Of a stretch of 35,140 nucleotides of DNA, positions 1 through 7,690 are shown piece after piece; the first letter of the stretch is position 1, and every line of letters begins with the position of its first letter. Location of the stretch: positions 1 through 35,140 of the forward strand of contig NZ_JACXIY010000055.1 in the NCBI RefSeq assembly GCF_014705655.1. The letters are read 5' to 3'. The translations under genes were made by a program, and so were the position numbers. The notes under the pieces are model-generated. The model saw only the letters and a list, made by a program, of their open reading frames with translations, searched no databases and was not told the origin of the DNA. This DNA is from Paenibacillus arenilitoris. GTDB taxonomy: Bacteria > Bacillota > Bacilli > Paenibacillales > Paenibacillaceae.

Positions 1-243
1 TGGAAAAATATTCAAAATTTTAGGGGATAAGTGTAGCGCCCACGATTTTTTATCCACAGTGTCAGGTTTGATGCATGGCTAGTGCAATTATTGAAATTAG
101 CAACGCCATCCCATGGCTAACTTCATCCCGAAGAGGGGGCATGAGCGTGTTTCGGAAGCGCGAACAATAGGGGGAATTGTACTGCACAAGAGGAGGCAGG
201 CGTGAGAGCAGTGAGCAAGAGAGTGCTGGAAGGCTAATAAACA
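1..243. other. Unassigned leader region with one DnaA-box match
   Basis: No convincing gene is seen here. Short open frames exist on both strands (for example 75-170 on the plus strand, 31 codons) but none has a ribosome site or recognisable protein features. A perfect 9-mer DnaA box (TTATCCACA) lies at 50-58, but it is single and has no partner boxes, so it does not indicate an origin. The region is downstream of the ilvD terminator and could hold the decayed end of a repeat element or a gene outside the window. Confidence 0.4.
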
Positions 244-284
244 GAGCTGCCCCCGAGGTCAATTATGACCTTTAGGGACAGCTC
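236..284 (-). terminator. Nested palindromic hairpin downstream of ilvD, probable terminator
   Basis: Read on the minus strand, an outer stem pairs GAGCTGTCCC (284-275) with its partner at 253-244, with one G-U pair. An inner perfect stem pairs AGGTCA with TGACCT (about 272-257). A T-rich stretch (TGTTTATTA) follows the outer arm. It lies just after the ilvD stop codon. The two-stage palindrome is more elaborate than usual and could also be an interspersed palindromic repeat that serves as a terminator. Confidence 0.6.
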
Positions 285-297
285 CTTATGCGATGAA

Positions 298-1983
298 CTA
301 CATCTTCATGACGCCGCCGGTGCTGGCCGACGTTACGAGGTGGGCATAGCGGGCAAGGTAGCCGCGCTTGATTTTGAGCTCGAAGCCCTTCCATTCGGAA
401 CGGCGCTTCTCGAATTCCTCGTCGCTGATCAGAAGATCCATCGTGCGGTTGTTCATATCGATCTCGATGATGTCGCCGTCTTGGACGAAAGCGATCGGTC
501 CGCCTTCGGCCGCTTCCGGCGACACATGCCCGATGCTGATGCCGCGGGAAGCGCCGGAGAACCGGCCGTCCGTAATGAGCGCGACCTTCGCGCCGAGGCC
601 CATGCCGACGATTTGCGACGTCGGCGCAAGCATCTCCGGCATGCCCGGGCCGCCGCGCGGTCCTTCGTAACGGATGATCACGACGTGGCCTTCCTTGATT
701 TTGCCGTTCGCGATGCCGGCGAGCGCTTCGTCCTGGGAGTCGAAGCAGATGGCAGGGCCTTTGTGATAGCCGCCGACCGACTTGTCGACCGCTCCGGTCT
801 TGATGATCGCGCCGTTAGGCGCCAGGTTGCCGAACAGGACGGCCAGGCCGCCGCGCTGCGTATGCGGATTGTCGAGCGTATGGATGACGTCGGTATCGAG
901 AATTTCGCAGCCGGCGACGTTCTCGCGCAGCGTCTTGCCGGTAACGGTGATGCAGTCGCCGAACAGAGCGCCTTCCTTCTTGAACAGCTCGTTCAGCACG
1001 GCGCTGACGCCGCCCGCGTTATGCACGTCCTCGATATGGTAATCGGATGCCGGAGCGATCTTCGCCAGATGAGGCACGCGCTCTGCGACTTCGTTAATGC
1101 GTTCGATCGGGTATTCGATACCGGCTTCATGCGCGATCGCCAGCGTGTGAAGGACGGTGTTCGTCGAACCGCCCATCGCCATGTCGAGCGCGAAGGCGTT
1201 GTCGATCGCTTCCTTCGTCACGATATCGCGCGGCTTGATGTTCAGCTCGATCAGCTTCATCAGCTGGCGCGCCGCTTCCTTGACGAATTCCTTGCGCTCG
1301 GGCGATACGGCGAGAATCGTGCCGTTGCCCGGAAGCGCGAGGCCGAGGCCTTCGGCGAGGCAGTTCATCGAGTTGGCGGTGAACATGCCGGAGCAGGATC
1401 CGCAGGTCGGACAGCCGAACTGCTCGAGCTCCTGCAGCTGCTCGTCGTTGATTTTGCCGGCTTGGTGGGCTCCGACGCCTTCGAATACGCTCGAGAGCGA
1501 GATGGAGCGTCCGTCGCTCGTCTTGCCGGCCTTCATCGGCCCGCCGCTGACGAGCATCGTCGGGATGTTGACGCGAAGCGCGCCCATGATCATGCCCGGC
1601 GTAATTTTGTCGCAGTTCGGGATGCAGACCATGCCGTCGAACCAGTGCGCGTTAACGACCGTTTCGATCGAGTCGGCGATGATCTCGCGGCTTGCCAGCG
1701 AGTAGCGCATGCCGATGTGGCCCATCGCGATGCCGTCGTCGACGCCGATGGTATTGAATTCGAACGGCACGCCGCCCGCCTCGCGAATCGCTTCCTTCAC
1801 GAGCTTGCCGAATTCCTGCAGGTGGACGTGGCCTGGAATAATATCGATATACGAGTTGCAGACCGCGATGAACGGTTTGCCGAAATCTTCTTCCTTTACG
1901 CCTGCGGCTCGCAGCAAGCTGCGATGCGGTGCGCGGTCGAAGCCTTTTTTGATCATGTCTGAACGCATTCTTTTGGCCGCCAT
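298..1983 (-). CDS. ilvD: Dihydroxy-acid dehydratase
   Basis: This 561-residue protein is a full-length IlvD. The enzyme removes water from 2,3-dihydroxy-3-methylbutanoate or -pentanoate to give the 2-keto acids that precede valine, isoleucine and leucine; it is cytoplasmic and uses an iron-sulfur cluster. Visible family landmarks are the N-terminal VCNSYIDIIPGH stretch, NCDKITPGM with the first cluster cysteine, GCPTCGSCSGMF with the next cysteines, and the C-terminal RFSGASRG motif. The ATG at 1983 has an AGGGGGGC ribosome site about seven bases upstream. A weak sigma-A-like promoter (TTGTGA, 18-bp gap, TATTTT) can be read upstream on the minus strand. I see no T-box leader, which often controls branched-chain amino-acid genes in Firmicutes. 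The gene stands alone and is divergent from the two-component system. Confidence 0.97.
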   Translation of the reverse strand: MAAKRMRSDMIKKGFDRAPHRSLLRAAGVKEEDFGKPFIAVCNSYIDIIPGHVHLQEFGKLVKEAIREAGGVPFEFNTIGVDDGIAMGHIGMRYSLASREIIADSIETVVNAHWFDGMVCIPNCDKITPGMIMGALRVNIPTMLVSGGPMKAGKTSDGRSISLSSVFEGVGAHQAGKINDEQLQELEQFGCPTCGSCSGMFTANSMNCLAEGLGLALPGNGTILAVSPERKEFVKEAARQLMKLIELNIKPRDIVTKEAIDNAFALDMAMGGSTNTVLHTLAIAHEAGIEYPIERINEVAERVPHLAKIAPASDYHIEDVHNAGGVSAVLNELFKKEGALFGDCITVTGKTLRENVAGCEILDTDVIHTLDNPHTQRGGLAVLFGNLAPNGAIIKTGAVDKSVGGYHKGPAICFDSQDEALAGIANGKIKEGHVVIIRYEGPRGGPGMPEMLAPTSQIVGMGLGAKVALITDGRFSGASRGISIGHVSPEAAEGGPIAFVQDGDIIEIDMNNRTMDLLISDEEFEKRRSEWKGFELKIKRGYLARYAHLVTSASTGGVMKM

Positions 1984-2099
1984 GTAAGTGCCCCCCTATA
2001 ACGTAATAAAATATCAATGCCTTCAATTTTATCACAACGGACAGGCGTTGGCTACAACGGCGGGCTCCCTCAAAAATTGGTCCGGGATAGGTCCAATCG

Positions 2100-2127
2100 T
2101 TAAAAAAACATTAAGAAACGCTTAAAC
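2100..2127 (+). promoter_or_regulatory. Three 11-bp-spaced TTAA repeats upstream of the response regulator
   Basis: TTAAAA (2100-2105), TTAAGA (2111-2116) and TTAAAC (2122-2127) start exactly 11 bp apart, the geometry of OmpR/PhoP-family operators (one dimer per pair of repeats). A possible -10 box TATAGT lies further on at 2175-2180. The site lies between divergent ilvD and the response-regulator gene. The same type of array precedes the carboxypeptidase gene, so autoregulation by the adjacent regulator is the simplest reading. Confidence 0.5.
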
Positions 2128-2225
2128 ATTGTAATTTTCTCCTTTAGCCCGGGACATCGCGAGCCCGATTCATGTATAGTAGGCACATCGGACACAATGA
2201 GAAGGAATAGGAGGCGGAAGCGGCA

Positions 2226-2927
2226 ATGGACAGACGGATTTTGATCGTGGACGACGAGAAGGAAATAGCCGATCTGATCGAAATTTATTTGAAGAACGAA
2301 GGGTTCGCGACCGAGAAGGCGCATGATGGGGAGGAGGCGCTGTCCGCCTACGAGAAGGACCCGCACGACCTCGTCGTTCTCGACATCATGATGCCGAAGA
2401 TGGACGGTCTGGAGGTGTGCAGGCGGCTGAGGCGCGATCAGTCCGTGCCGATTCTGATGCTTAGCGCGAAGGCGGAGGACATGGATAAAATTATGGGGCT
2501 GATGACCGGGGCCGACGATTATATGATCAAGCCGTTCAACCCGCTGGAGCTGGTCGCGCGCGTGCGGTCGCTGCTCCGCCGTTCCTATCAGTTCGGCGCC
2601 CAGGCGGAGGCCGGGGGCTCGCGGCAAGACCGGGAGCTGCGGCTCGGGCCGCTGCGAATCGACAAGCTGAGCCATACGGCGGAGGCGGACGGGAAGCCGC
2701 TTCACCTGACCTCGACGGAGTTCGGCATCCTGCATTTGCTGGCCGGGCAGCCCGGCCGGGTATTCAGCGCGGAGGACATTTTCCAGCAGGTATGGAAGGA
2801 GAAGTATTTCGACTCGAACAACACGGTCATGGTTCATATCAGCAAGCTGAGGGACAAGCTGGAGAAGGAGCTCGGCGACAAGATGATCGTGACCGTATGG
2901 GGGGTTGGCTACAAAATTGAAGGATAA
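2226..2927 (+). CDS. OmpR-family response regulator, VanR-like
   Basis: A 233-residue DNA-binding response regulator. The receiver domain (about 1-115) has the acidic pair D9/D10, the phosphorylation site D53 in VVLDIMMPKMDG, S80 at the switch position and K102 in IKPF. The C-terminal winged-helix domain (about 130-232) carries LTSTEFGILHLLAGQPGRVF and ends WGVGYKIEG, typical of OmpR/PhoB proteins. The ATG at 2226 follows AGGAGGCGG. The gene overlaps the kinase gene start by about 20 bp, showing translational coupling. It probably binds the 11-bp-spaced repeats in front of itself and in front of the carboxypeptidase gene. VanR-like is a similarity judgement; there are no vanH/A/X genes nearby, so this is not a resistance cluster. 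Confidence 0.93.
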   Translation: MDRRILIVDDEKEIADLIEIYLKNEGFATEKAHDGEEALSAYEKDPHDLVVLDIMMPKMDGLEVCRRLRRDQSVPILMLSAKAEDMDKIMGLMTGADDYMIKPFNPLELVARVRSLLRRSYQFGAQAEAGGSRQDRELRLGPLRIDKLSHTAEADGKPLHLTSTEFGILHLLAGQPGRVFSAEDIFQQVWKEKYFDSNNTVMVHISKLRDKLEKELGDKMIVTVWGVGYKIEG

Positions 2928-4026
2928 TCTCGCGATGCGCCTCTTCGTGAGGACGCTTGTCCATATCGGGCTCAGCATTGCGCTGGCCGCGTTTACGGTC
3001 ATTTTTTTGGTGATTTTTGCGGATACGGCGCTGAGCGTATTCGGCAATTTCGGCATCCGGTCGCTTATCGGGAGCATCGTGAACGGAATCGGGCCAGAGT
3101 ACGTTTTGATCGGATTCGCCGGTTTTTTGGCCTTTCTTATCTTCTTTATTTTACAGTGGCGCTTCTACGGCTACCTTGCCCGCATCAACGGGACCGTCCA
3201 AGGAATCGCGGACGGCCGGCTCGATTTCGATTACAAAATCGAGGTGCGCCGAAACAGCCCGTTCGGCGACATGGCCGTCAATTTGAACGCGCTAGCGGGA
3301 AGGCTTCGCCGCGCGCTCGAGGAGGAGCGCCGCGCCGAGCAGACGAAGAACGAGCTCATCACGAACGTGTCGCATGATTTGCGGACGCCGCTCACGTCGG
3401 TGCTCGGCTATTTGGGCTTGATCGAGCAGGATCGATACCGGGACGAGGTCGAGCTGCGCCATTACGTTCAAATCGCGTACGAGAAATCGCAGCGCCTTAA
3501 CGGTCTGATCAACGATTTGTTCGAATACACGAGAATGCGTCACGATGCGTCCGCGCTGAGGGAAACGAGCTTCAACCTCGTCGAGCTGCTCGGGGAGCTG
3601 CTCGTTCAGTTCCAGCCGCCGCTGCGCGAGGCCGGGATGGAAGGCAGGCTCGCGGCCGGCGAGCCGGCGGTGACGATCAAGGGCGATCCGGCGAAGCTCG
3701 TTCGGGTGTTCGAGAACTTGATCGCGAACGCGATCGCCTACGGAAAGGACGGCAAGCGGATCGTGCTGACGGTCGGAAGGTCGGGAAGCCGCGCGGTCGT
3801 GGAAGTCATCAATTACGGCGAGCCGATACCTGCTCACGATCTTCCGCATATTTTCGAACGCTTCTACCGGGTGGATAAATCCCGCACGCAGTGGGCGGGA
3901 GGCTCGGGACTGGGCCTGGCCATCTCCAAAAGCATCGTCGAGAAGCACGGCGGCGTTATTTCGGTCTCGAGCGACGTTGACGAAACGGCTTTTCGCGTCG
4001 AGCTGCCCGCCTCCGGAACGATTTAA
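2905..4026 (+). CDS. Membrane sensor histidine kinase, VanS-like
   Basis: A 373-residue kinase if the TTG at 2905 is used; TTG at 2917 and ATG at 2935 are alternatives. Two membrane helices (about 17-39 and 67-88) enclose a short outside loop of under 30 residues, so the signal is probably sensed in or at the membrane. A HAMP-like linker follows (about 88-145). The phosphoacceptor is H157 in NVSHDLRTPLTS. The ATPase domain shows the N box ENLIANAIAYG, INYGEPIP (N in place of the usual D, as in VanS-like kinases), the F box HIFERFYRVDKSR and GGSGLGLAI. It overlaps the regulator gene upstream, and the carboxypeptidase gene follows at once, which suggests a cell-wall signal. Confidence 0.92.
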   Translation: MATKLKDNLAMRLFVRTLVHIGLSIALAAFTVIFLVIFADTALSVFGNFGIRSLIGSIVNGIGPEYVLIGFAGFLAFLIFFILQWRFYGYLARINGTVQGIADGRLDFDYKIEVRRNSPFGDMAVNLNALAGRLRRALEEERRAEQTKNELITNVSHDLRTPLTSVLGYLGLIEQDRYRDEVELRHYVQIAYEKSQRLNGLINDLFEYTRMRHDASALRETSFNLVELLGELLVQFQPPLREAGMEGRLAAGEPAVTIKGDPAKLVRVFENLIANAIAYGKDGKRIVLTVGRSGSRAVVEVINYGEPIPAHDLPHIFERFYRVDKSRTQWAGGSGLGLAISKSIVEKHGGVISVSSDVDETAFRVELPASGTI

Positions 4027-4076
4027 GAAATTTTTATGGTTTGGTTACGGTCTCCTTAAGCTGCGCCTTCTATACT
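4023..4076 (+). promoter_or_regulatory. Four 11-bp-spaced repeats plus -10 box before the carboxypeptidase gene
   Basis: TTAAGA (4023), TTATGG (4034), TTACGG (4045) and TTAAGC (4056) start at exact 11-bp intervals. After the last repeat come 9 bp and a -10 box TATACT (4071-4076). No good -35 box is present, so this looks like an activator-dependent promoter in which the regulator replaces -35 contact. The repeats resemble those at 2100-2127. The adjacent VanR-like regulator is the likely ligand. Confidence 0.6.
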
Positions 4077-4118
4077 TGGTCGTATGGAAGAAACGCATGC
4101 GAGAGGGGACTTTTCATT

Positions 4119-5090
4119 ATGATCATGACACGCGTATATAGAAGAAGGAGAAGCCATTCCTTGAAATTCATGCTTCTTGCGGCGGGAGTGCTGGCCTGCG
4201 TGCCGTTCTTCGCGGCGCTTAAGGAACGGCCGGCCGTCGCCGAGCTTGACCTGGAATCGAAAGCGGCGATTTTGCTCGATCTCGGCACGGGCGAAGTGCT
4301 GTACGAGAAAAACGCGAACGAGCCGCTGCCGCCGGCAAGCATGTCGAAAATGATGACGGAGCTGCTCGTGCTCGACATGGTGAACGAAGGAAAGCTCGCC
4401 TGGAACGAGCAGGTCGCCGCGAGCGATTACGCGGCCGGCGTGCCCGGCTCGAGGATCGGCTTCGCGGAAGGAGACGTCTTCACGGTCCGCGAGCTGTTCG
4501 AGGCGACGGCCATCCATTCGGCCAACGACGCGGCGGTCGCCCTGGCCGAGCATATCGGCGGCAGCGAGCGGGCGTTCGTGAAGCTGATGAACGGCCGCGC
4601 GCAAAAAATCGGCTTATCGGAAAACGCGGTATTCGGCAATGCCACCGGCCTCGCCCGCGAGGATCTGCTGCCGTACCAGGCGGCCGCCTCGGACCGGGAT
4701 ACGATGCTGTCCGCCAAGGATACGGCCATGCTCGCCGCCTATTTGCTGAGAAAGTATCCCGAGGTGCTGGAGGTGTCCAAGAGGAAGAACGTCGAGCTCG
4801 CCTCCGCGTCGAAAAAGCTCAATTCGACGAACCTGATGCTGAGCGGGAATACGTACGCTTTTCCGGGGAATGACGGGCTGAAGACCGGCTATACGGTACA
4901 GGCGGGGTACTGCTTCACCGGAACGGCGAAGCAAGAAGGCCGGCGGCTCGTGTCGGTCGTCATGGGCTCGAGCGAGCCCGGGCAGCGGTTCGCCGAGACG
5001 GGCGAGCTGTTCCAATACGGCTTCCGGACGAACGGCCTTGACGGGCTGATCGGCCATATCCAAGGGAGACTGGGCATCGAGAACGGCTGA
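4119..5090 (+). CDS. Serine D-alanyl-D-alanine carboxypeptidase (PBP, peptidase S11)
   Basis: This 323-residue exported enzyme trims the terminal D-alanine from peptidoglycan pentapeptides. The active-site motifs are all present: SMSK with S74 and K77, SAN at 134-136, and KTG at 255-257. An N-terminal basic stretch followed by a hydrophobic helix (about 17-34) is a signal peptide or anchor. The ATG at 4119 is chosen because GAGAGGGGA lies about nine bases upstream; a longer frame from 4041 would run through the promoter. It is shorter than DacA/DacF proteins (about 390-440 residues): it ends some 65 residues after KTG and so appears to lack the C-terminal beta domain and amphipathic anchor. 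Its position after the sensor pair and the repeat array suggests it is the main target of that system. Confidence 0.92.
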   Translation: MIMTRVYRRRRSHSLKFMLLAAGVLACVPFFAALKERPAVAELDLESKAAILLDLGTGEVLYEKNANEPLPPASMSKMMTELLVLDMVNEGKLAWNEQVAASDYAAGVPGSRIGFAEGDVFTVRELFEATAIHSANDAAVALAEHIGGSERAFVKLMNGRAQKIGLSENAVFGNATGLAREDLLPYQAAASDRDTMLSAKDTAMLAAYLLRKYPEVLEVSKRKNVELASASKKLNSTNLMLSGNTYAFPGNDGLKTGYTVQAGYCFTGTAKQEGRRLVSVVMGSSEPGQRFAETGELFQYGFRTNGLDGLIGHIQGRLGIENG

Positions 5091-5132
5091 TGGCCGACCG
5101 TTCGACGAAAATCTCCATGTCAATTTAATGTC

Positions 5133-5172
5133 AGACCTAGTGCAAATGTCGAAATTTGCGCTAGGTCTTTCT
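5133..5172 (+). terminator. Rho-independent terminator after the carboxypeptidase gene
   Basis: Arms at 5133-5147 and 5154-5168 form a 15-bp stem with one G-U pair and a 6-base loop, followed by a short T-rich stretch. It separates the carboxypeptidase gene from the urease promoter. Confidence 0.8.
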
Positions 5173-5179
5173 ATGTTTG

Positions 5180-5196
5180 TGTTATAAAATATAACA
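5180..5196 (+). promoter_or_regulatory. GlnR/TnrA-type nitrogen control box upstream of urease
   Basis: TGTTATAAAATATAACA matches the consensus TGTNA-N7-TNACA at every defined position and is a perfect 7+3+7 palindrome. Its centre (5188) is about 52 bp upstream of the start point predicted from the -10 box, the position known for TnrA activation in Bacillus subtilis. The consensus is established knowledge; use by this organism is inferred. Confidence 0.8.
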
Positions 5197-5204
5197 TGAA
5201 TGCA

Positions 5205-5233
5205 TTTACGAACGAACAATTGCTGTCTATAAT
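5205..5233 (+). promoter_or_regulatory. Sigma-A promoter of the urease operon
   Basis: -35 TTTACG (5205-5210), a 17-bp spacer and a perfect -10 TATAAT (5228-5233). Transcription would start near 5240, just before the ureA ribosome site. The GlnR/TnrA box lies immediately upstream. Confidence 0.8.
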
Positions 5234-5264
5234 GGAACTATTACGGAGATGAGAGGTGGATTTC

Positions 5265-5570
5265 ATGCAGTTGACCGAACGCGAAAAAGAAAAGCTGCTC
5301 CTTACGATCGCCGCCGACCTCGCGAAGCGCCGGATGAATCGCGGCGTAAAGCTCAATTACCCGGAGAGCGTGGCGCTTATCACCTCCGAAATATTGGAAG
5401 GCGCGCGCGACGGGCTGACGGTTGCCCAGCTAATGGAATACGGGACGCGGATTTTGAAGCGGGAGCAGGTCATGCCCGGCATCCCCGAGATGATCCGCGA
5501 GGTCCAGGTCGAGGCGACGTTCCCGGACGGAACGAAGCTCGTCACGGTCCATAACCCGATCGCGGGGTAA
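5265..5570 (+). CDS. ureA: Urease gamma subunit
   Basis: A 101-residue protein, the usual UreA length, starting MQLTEREKEKLLL. It is the small structural subunit of the cytoplasmic nickel urease that splits urea into ammonia and carbamate. Family marks include the RRMNRGVKLNYPE stretch and the C-terminal FPDGTKLVTVHNPI. The ATG at 5265 fits the family start and has GAGAGGTGG just upstream; an in-frame GTG at 5256 would overlap that site. It is first in an operon running to 10064 and separated by about 40 bases from ureB. Confidence 0.97.
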   Translation: MQLTEREKEKLLLTIAADLAKRRMNRGVKLNYPESVALITSEILEGARDGLTVAQLMEYGTRILKREQVMPGIPEMIREVQVEATFPDGTKLVTVHNPIAG

Positions 5571-5609
5571 GCGTCGGCACCATTCGGACGAGGGGAGGCG
5601 TTAGGCGAA

Positions 5610-5978
5610 ATGATACCGGGCGAATACCGGACGGCGAAGGGCGAGATCGAATTGAACGCCGGACGCCGGACGCAGCAAATGATTGTCGTGAACGCGGGCG
5701 ACAGGCCGGTGCAGGTCGGCTCGCACTATCATTTTTTCGAAGCGAACCGGGCTCTGCGCTTCGATCGCGAGGCCGCGTTCGGCATGCGGCTTCATATTCC
5801 CGCCGGAACGGCCGTGCGCTTCGAGCCGGGCGAGGAGAAGCCGGTGACGCTCGTAGAGCTGGGCGGCGCGAAGCTGTCCTATGGGCTGAACGGCTTAAGC
5901 CGGGGCAAGGCGGAGGCCGGAAGCATGCCGGACGAGGTGCGCGCGAGGCTTGCGGATTGGTCGGGTGAAGGCCCGTGA
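5610..5978 (+). CDS. ureB: Urease beta subunit
   Basis: A 122-residue structural subunit. It shows the family sequence MIPGEY near the start, VNAGDRPVQVGSHYHFFEAN in the middle (about 31-50) and LHIPAGTAVRFEPGE (about 65-79). The stop codon overlaps the GTG start of ureC in a GTGA arrangement, which indicates translational coupling. The separate gamma, beta and alpha genes follow the common bacterial arrangement, unlike the fused forms of Helicobacter. A GAGGGGAGGCG ribosome site precedes the ATG. Confidence 0.97.
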   Translation: MIPGEYRTAKGEIELNAGRRTQQMIVVNAGDRPVQVGSHYHFFEANRALRFDREAAFGMRLHIPAGTAVRFEPGEEKPVTLVELGGAKLSYGLNGLSRGKAEAGSMPDEVRARLADWSGEGP

Positions 5979-7690
5979 GCGGAATGGACCGGAGCAGCTA
6001 CGCGGCGATGTTCGGCCCGACGACCGGCGACGCGGTCCGGCTCGCGGATACCGGGCTGTGGGCGCGCATCGAGCATGACCATACCGTCTACGGCGACGAA
6101 TGCAAGTTCGGAGGGGGGAAGGTGATCCGCGATGGCATGGGCCAGTCGAGCGGCGCCTTGCGCGCGAACGGCGTGCTGGACACGCTCATCACGAATGCGG
6201 TCATTATCGATCATTGGGGCATCGTGAAGGCGGATATCGGCATCCGGGACGGCCATATCGTCGGAATCGGCAAAGCCGGCAATCCGGATATTATGGACGG
6301 CGTCCATCCGGACATGGTCGTCGGCGCGAGCACCGAGGTCATCGCCGGCGAAGGGAAGATCGTCACGGCAGGGGGCGTCGATTCGCATATTCATTTCATC
6401 TGCCCGCAGCAGATCGAGACGGCGCTGTCCTCCGGCGTCACGACGATGATCGGCGGAGGCACGGGCCCGGCCACGGGGACGAACGCGACGACGGTTACGC
6501 CGGGCGCTTGGCATATGCGGCGCATGCTCGAGGCGGCGGAGCGGTTCCCGATGAACCTCGGCTTCACCGGCAAAGGCAACGCCGCGTTCACGGCGCCGCT
6601 CATCGAGCAGATCGAGGCCGGCGCGATCGGGCTGAAGCTGCACGAGGATTGGGGAACGACGCCCGCCGCGATCGACGCCTGCCTGCAGGCCGCCGATCTC
6701 TACGACGTGCAGGTCGCCATCCATACCGATACGCTGAACGAAGCGGGCTTCGTCGAGGATACGCTGGCGGCGATCGGCGGACGCACCATCCATACGTATC
6801 ATACCGAAGGGGCGGGCGGCGGCCATGCGCCCGACATTATCGTGGCGGCGGGAGAGCCGAACGTGCTTCCGTCCTCGACGAATCCGACGCGCCCGTTCAC
6901 GATCAATACGATCGAGGAGCATCTCGATATGCTGATGGTGTGCCATCATCTGGACAGCGGCATTCCGGAGGACGTCGCGTTCGCCGATTCCCGGATCCGG
7001 CCGGAGACGATCGCGGCCGAAGACATTTTGCACGATATGGGCGTGTTCAGCATGATCAGCTCCGATTCCCAGGCGATGGGCCGGGTCGGCGAAGTGATCA
7101 TCCGCACGTGGCAGACGGCCGACAAAATGAAGCGCCAGCGGGGTCCGCTCGCGCCGGACGACGAGGAGAGCGACAACTTCCGCATCAAGCGGTACATCGC
7201 CAAATATACGATTAACCCCGCGATTACGCACGGGATTTCCCACCTCGTCGGCTCCCTGGAAATCGGGAAGCTTGCTGACATCGTTCTGTGGAGCCCGATG
7301 TTCTTCGGCGTGAAGCCGGATATGGTGCTGAAGGGCGGCAGCATCGCCTACGCGCAGATGGGGGACCCGAACGCCTCGATTCCGACGCCGCAGCCGGTAT
7401 TCGGACGCCCGATGTTCGCTTCCTTCGGGAAGCTCGTGTACAGCAGCTCGATCACGTTCGTCTCGCGGGCGGCCTTTGATCTCGGCATCGCGCGGGAGCT
7501 TGGGCTGCAGAAGAGGATCGAGCCGGTGAAGGGCTGCAGGTCCGTTGCGAAGAAGGACATGATCCATAACGACGCGACCCCGAAGCTTGAGGTCGATCCG
7601 GAGACGTACCGCGTCGCGGTGGACGGCGAGCATGTGACATGCGAGCCCGCGGACGTGCTGCCGATGGCGCAGCGATACTTTTTGTTCTAG
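5975..7690 (+). CDS. ureC: Urease alpha subunit, catalytic
   Basis: A 571-residue, full-length UreC carrying the binuclear nickel site. Visible ligands are HIH in VDSHIHF (about 136-140), the lysine that is carbamylated in GLKLHEDWG (about 219), the histidines of IHTDTLNE and TYHTEGAGGGHAPD, the flap motif VCHHLDSGIPEDVAFADSRIR with the catalytic histidine, and the aspartate of ISSDSQAMGR. The start is the GTG at 5975, which overlaps the ureB stop and is followed by the conserved YAAMFGPTTGDAVRLADT. All key residues are present, so the enzyme should be active once nickel is inserted by UreFGD. Confidence 0.98.
   Translation: MSGMDRSSYAAMFGPTTGDAVRLADTGLWARIEHDHTVYGDECKFGGGKVIRDGMGQSSGALRANGVLDTLITNAVIIDHWGIVKADIGIRDGHIVGIGKAGNPDIMDGVHPDMVVGASTEVIAGEGKIVTAGGVDSHIHFICPQQIETALSSGVTTMIGGGTGPATGTNATTVTPGAWHMRRMLEAAERFPMNLGFTGKGNAAFTAPLIEQIEAGAIGLKLHEDWGTTPAAIDACLQAADLYDVQVAIHTDTLNEAGFVEDTLAAIGGRTIHTYHTEGAGGGHAPDIIVAAGEPNVLPSSTNPTRPFTINTIEEHLDMLMVCHHLDSGIPEDVAFADSRIRPETIAAEDILHDMGVFSMISSDSQAMGRVGEVIIRTWQTADKMKRQRGPLAPDDEESDNFRIKRYIAKYTINPAITHGISHLVGSLEIGKLADIVLWSPMFFGVKPDMVLKGGSIAYAQMGDPNASIPTPQPVFGRPMFASFGKLVYSSSITFVSRAAFDLGIARELGLQKRIEPVKGCRSVAKKDMIHNDATPKLEVDPETYRVAVDGEHVTCEPADVLPMAQRYFLF

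Noticed and set aside
50..58. Replication origin suggested by a perfect DnaA box
   Set aside because: One 9-mer alone, with no cluster of boxes and no dnaA, dnaN or AT-rich unwinding region.
62..262. Minus-strand 66-codon frame in the region after ilvD
   Set aside because: It starts with TTG without a ribosome site, overlaps the terminator hairpin and has no recognisable feature.
265..1962. Long open frame opposite ilvD, and similar long frames opposite ureC (5879-7633), the CotH gene (28884-30392), the ATPase gene (12680-13945) and others
   Set aside because: They lie antisense to clearly recognised genes, are rich in Arg/Ala/Asp/His as expected for mirror frames in high-GC DNA, and show no protein family features or ribosome sites.
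1984..2099. T-box leader for ilvD
   Set aside because: The conserved T-box and antiterminator sequence are absent, and there is too little room between the promoter candidate and the start.
2226..5090. Vancomycin-resistance cluster
   Set aside because: The regulator and kinase look VanR/VanS-like, but there are no vanH, ligase or vanX genes; the only partner is an ordinary serine carboxypeptidase.
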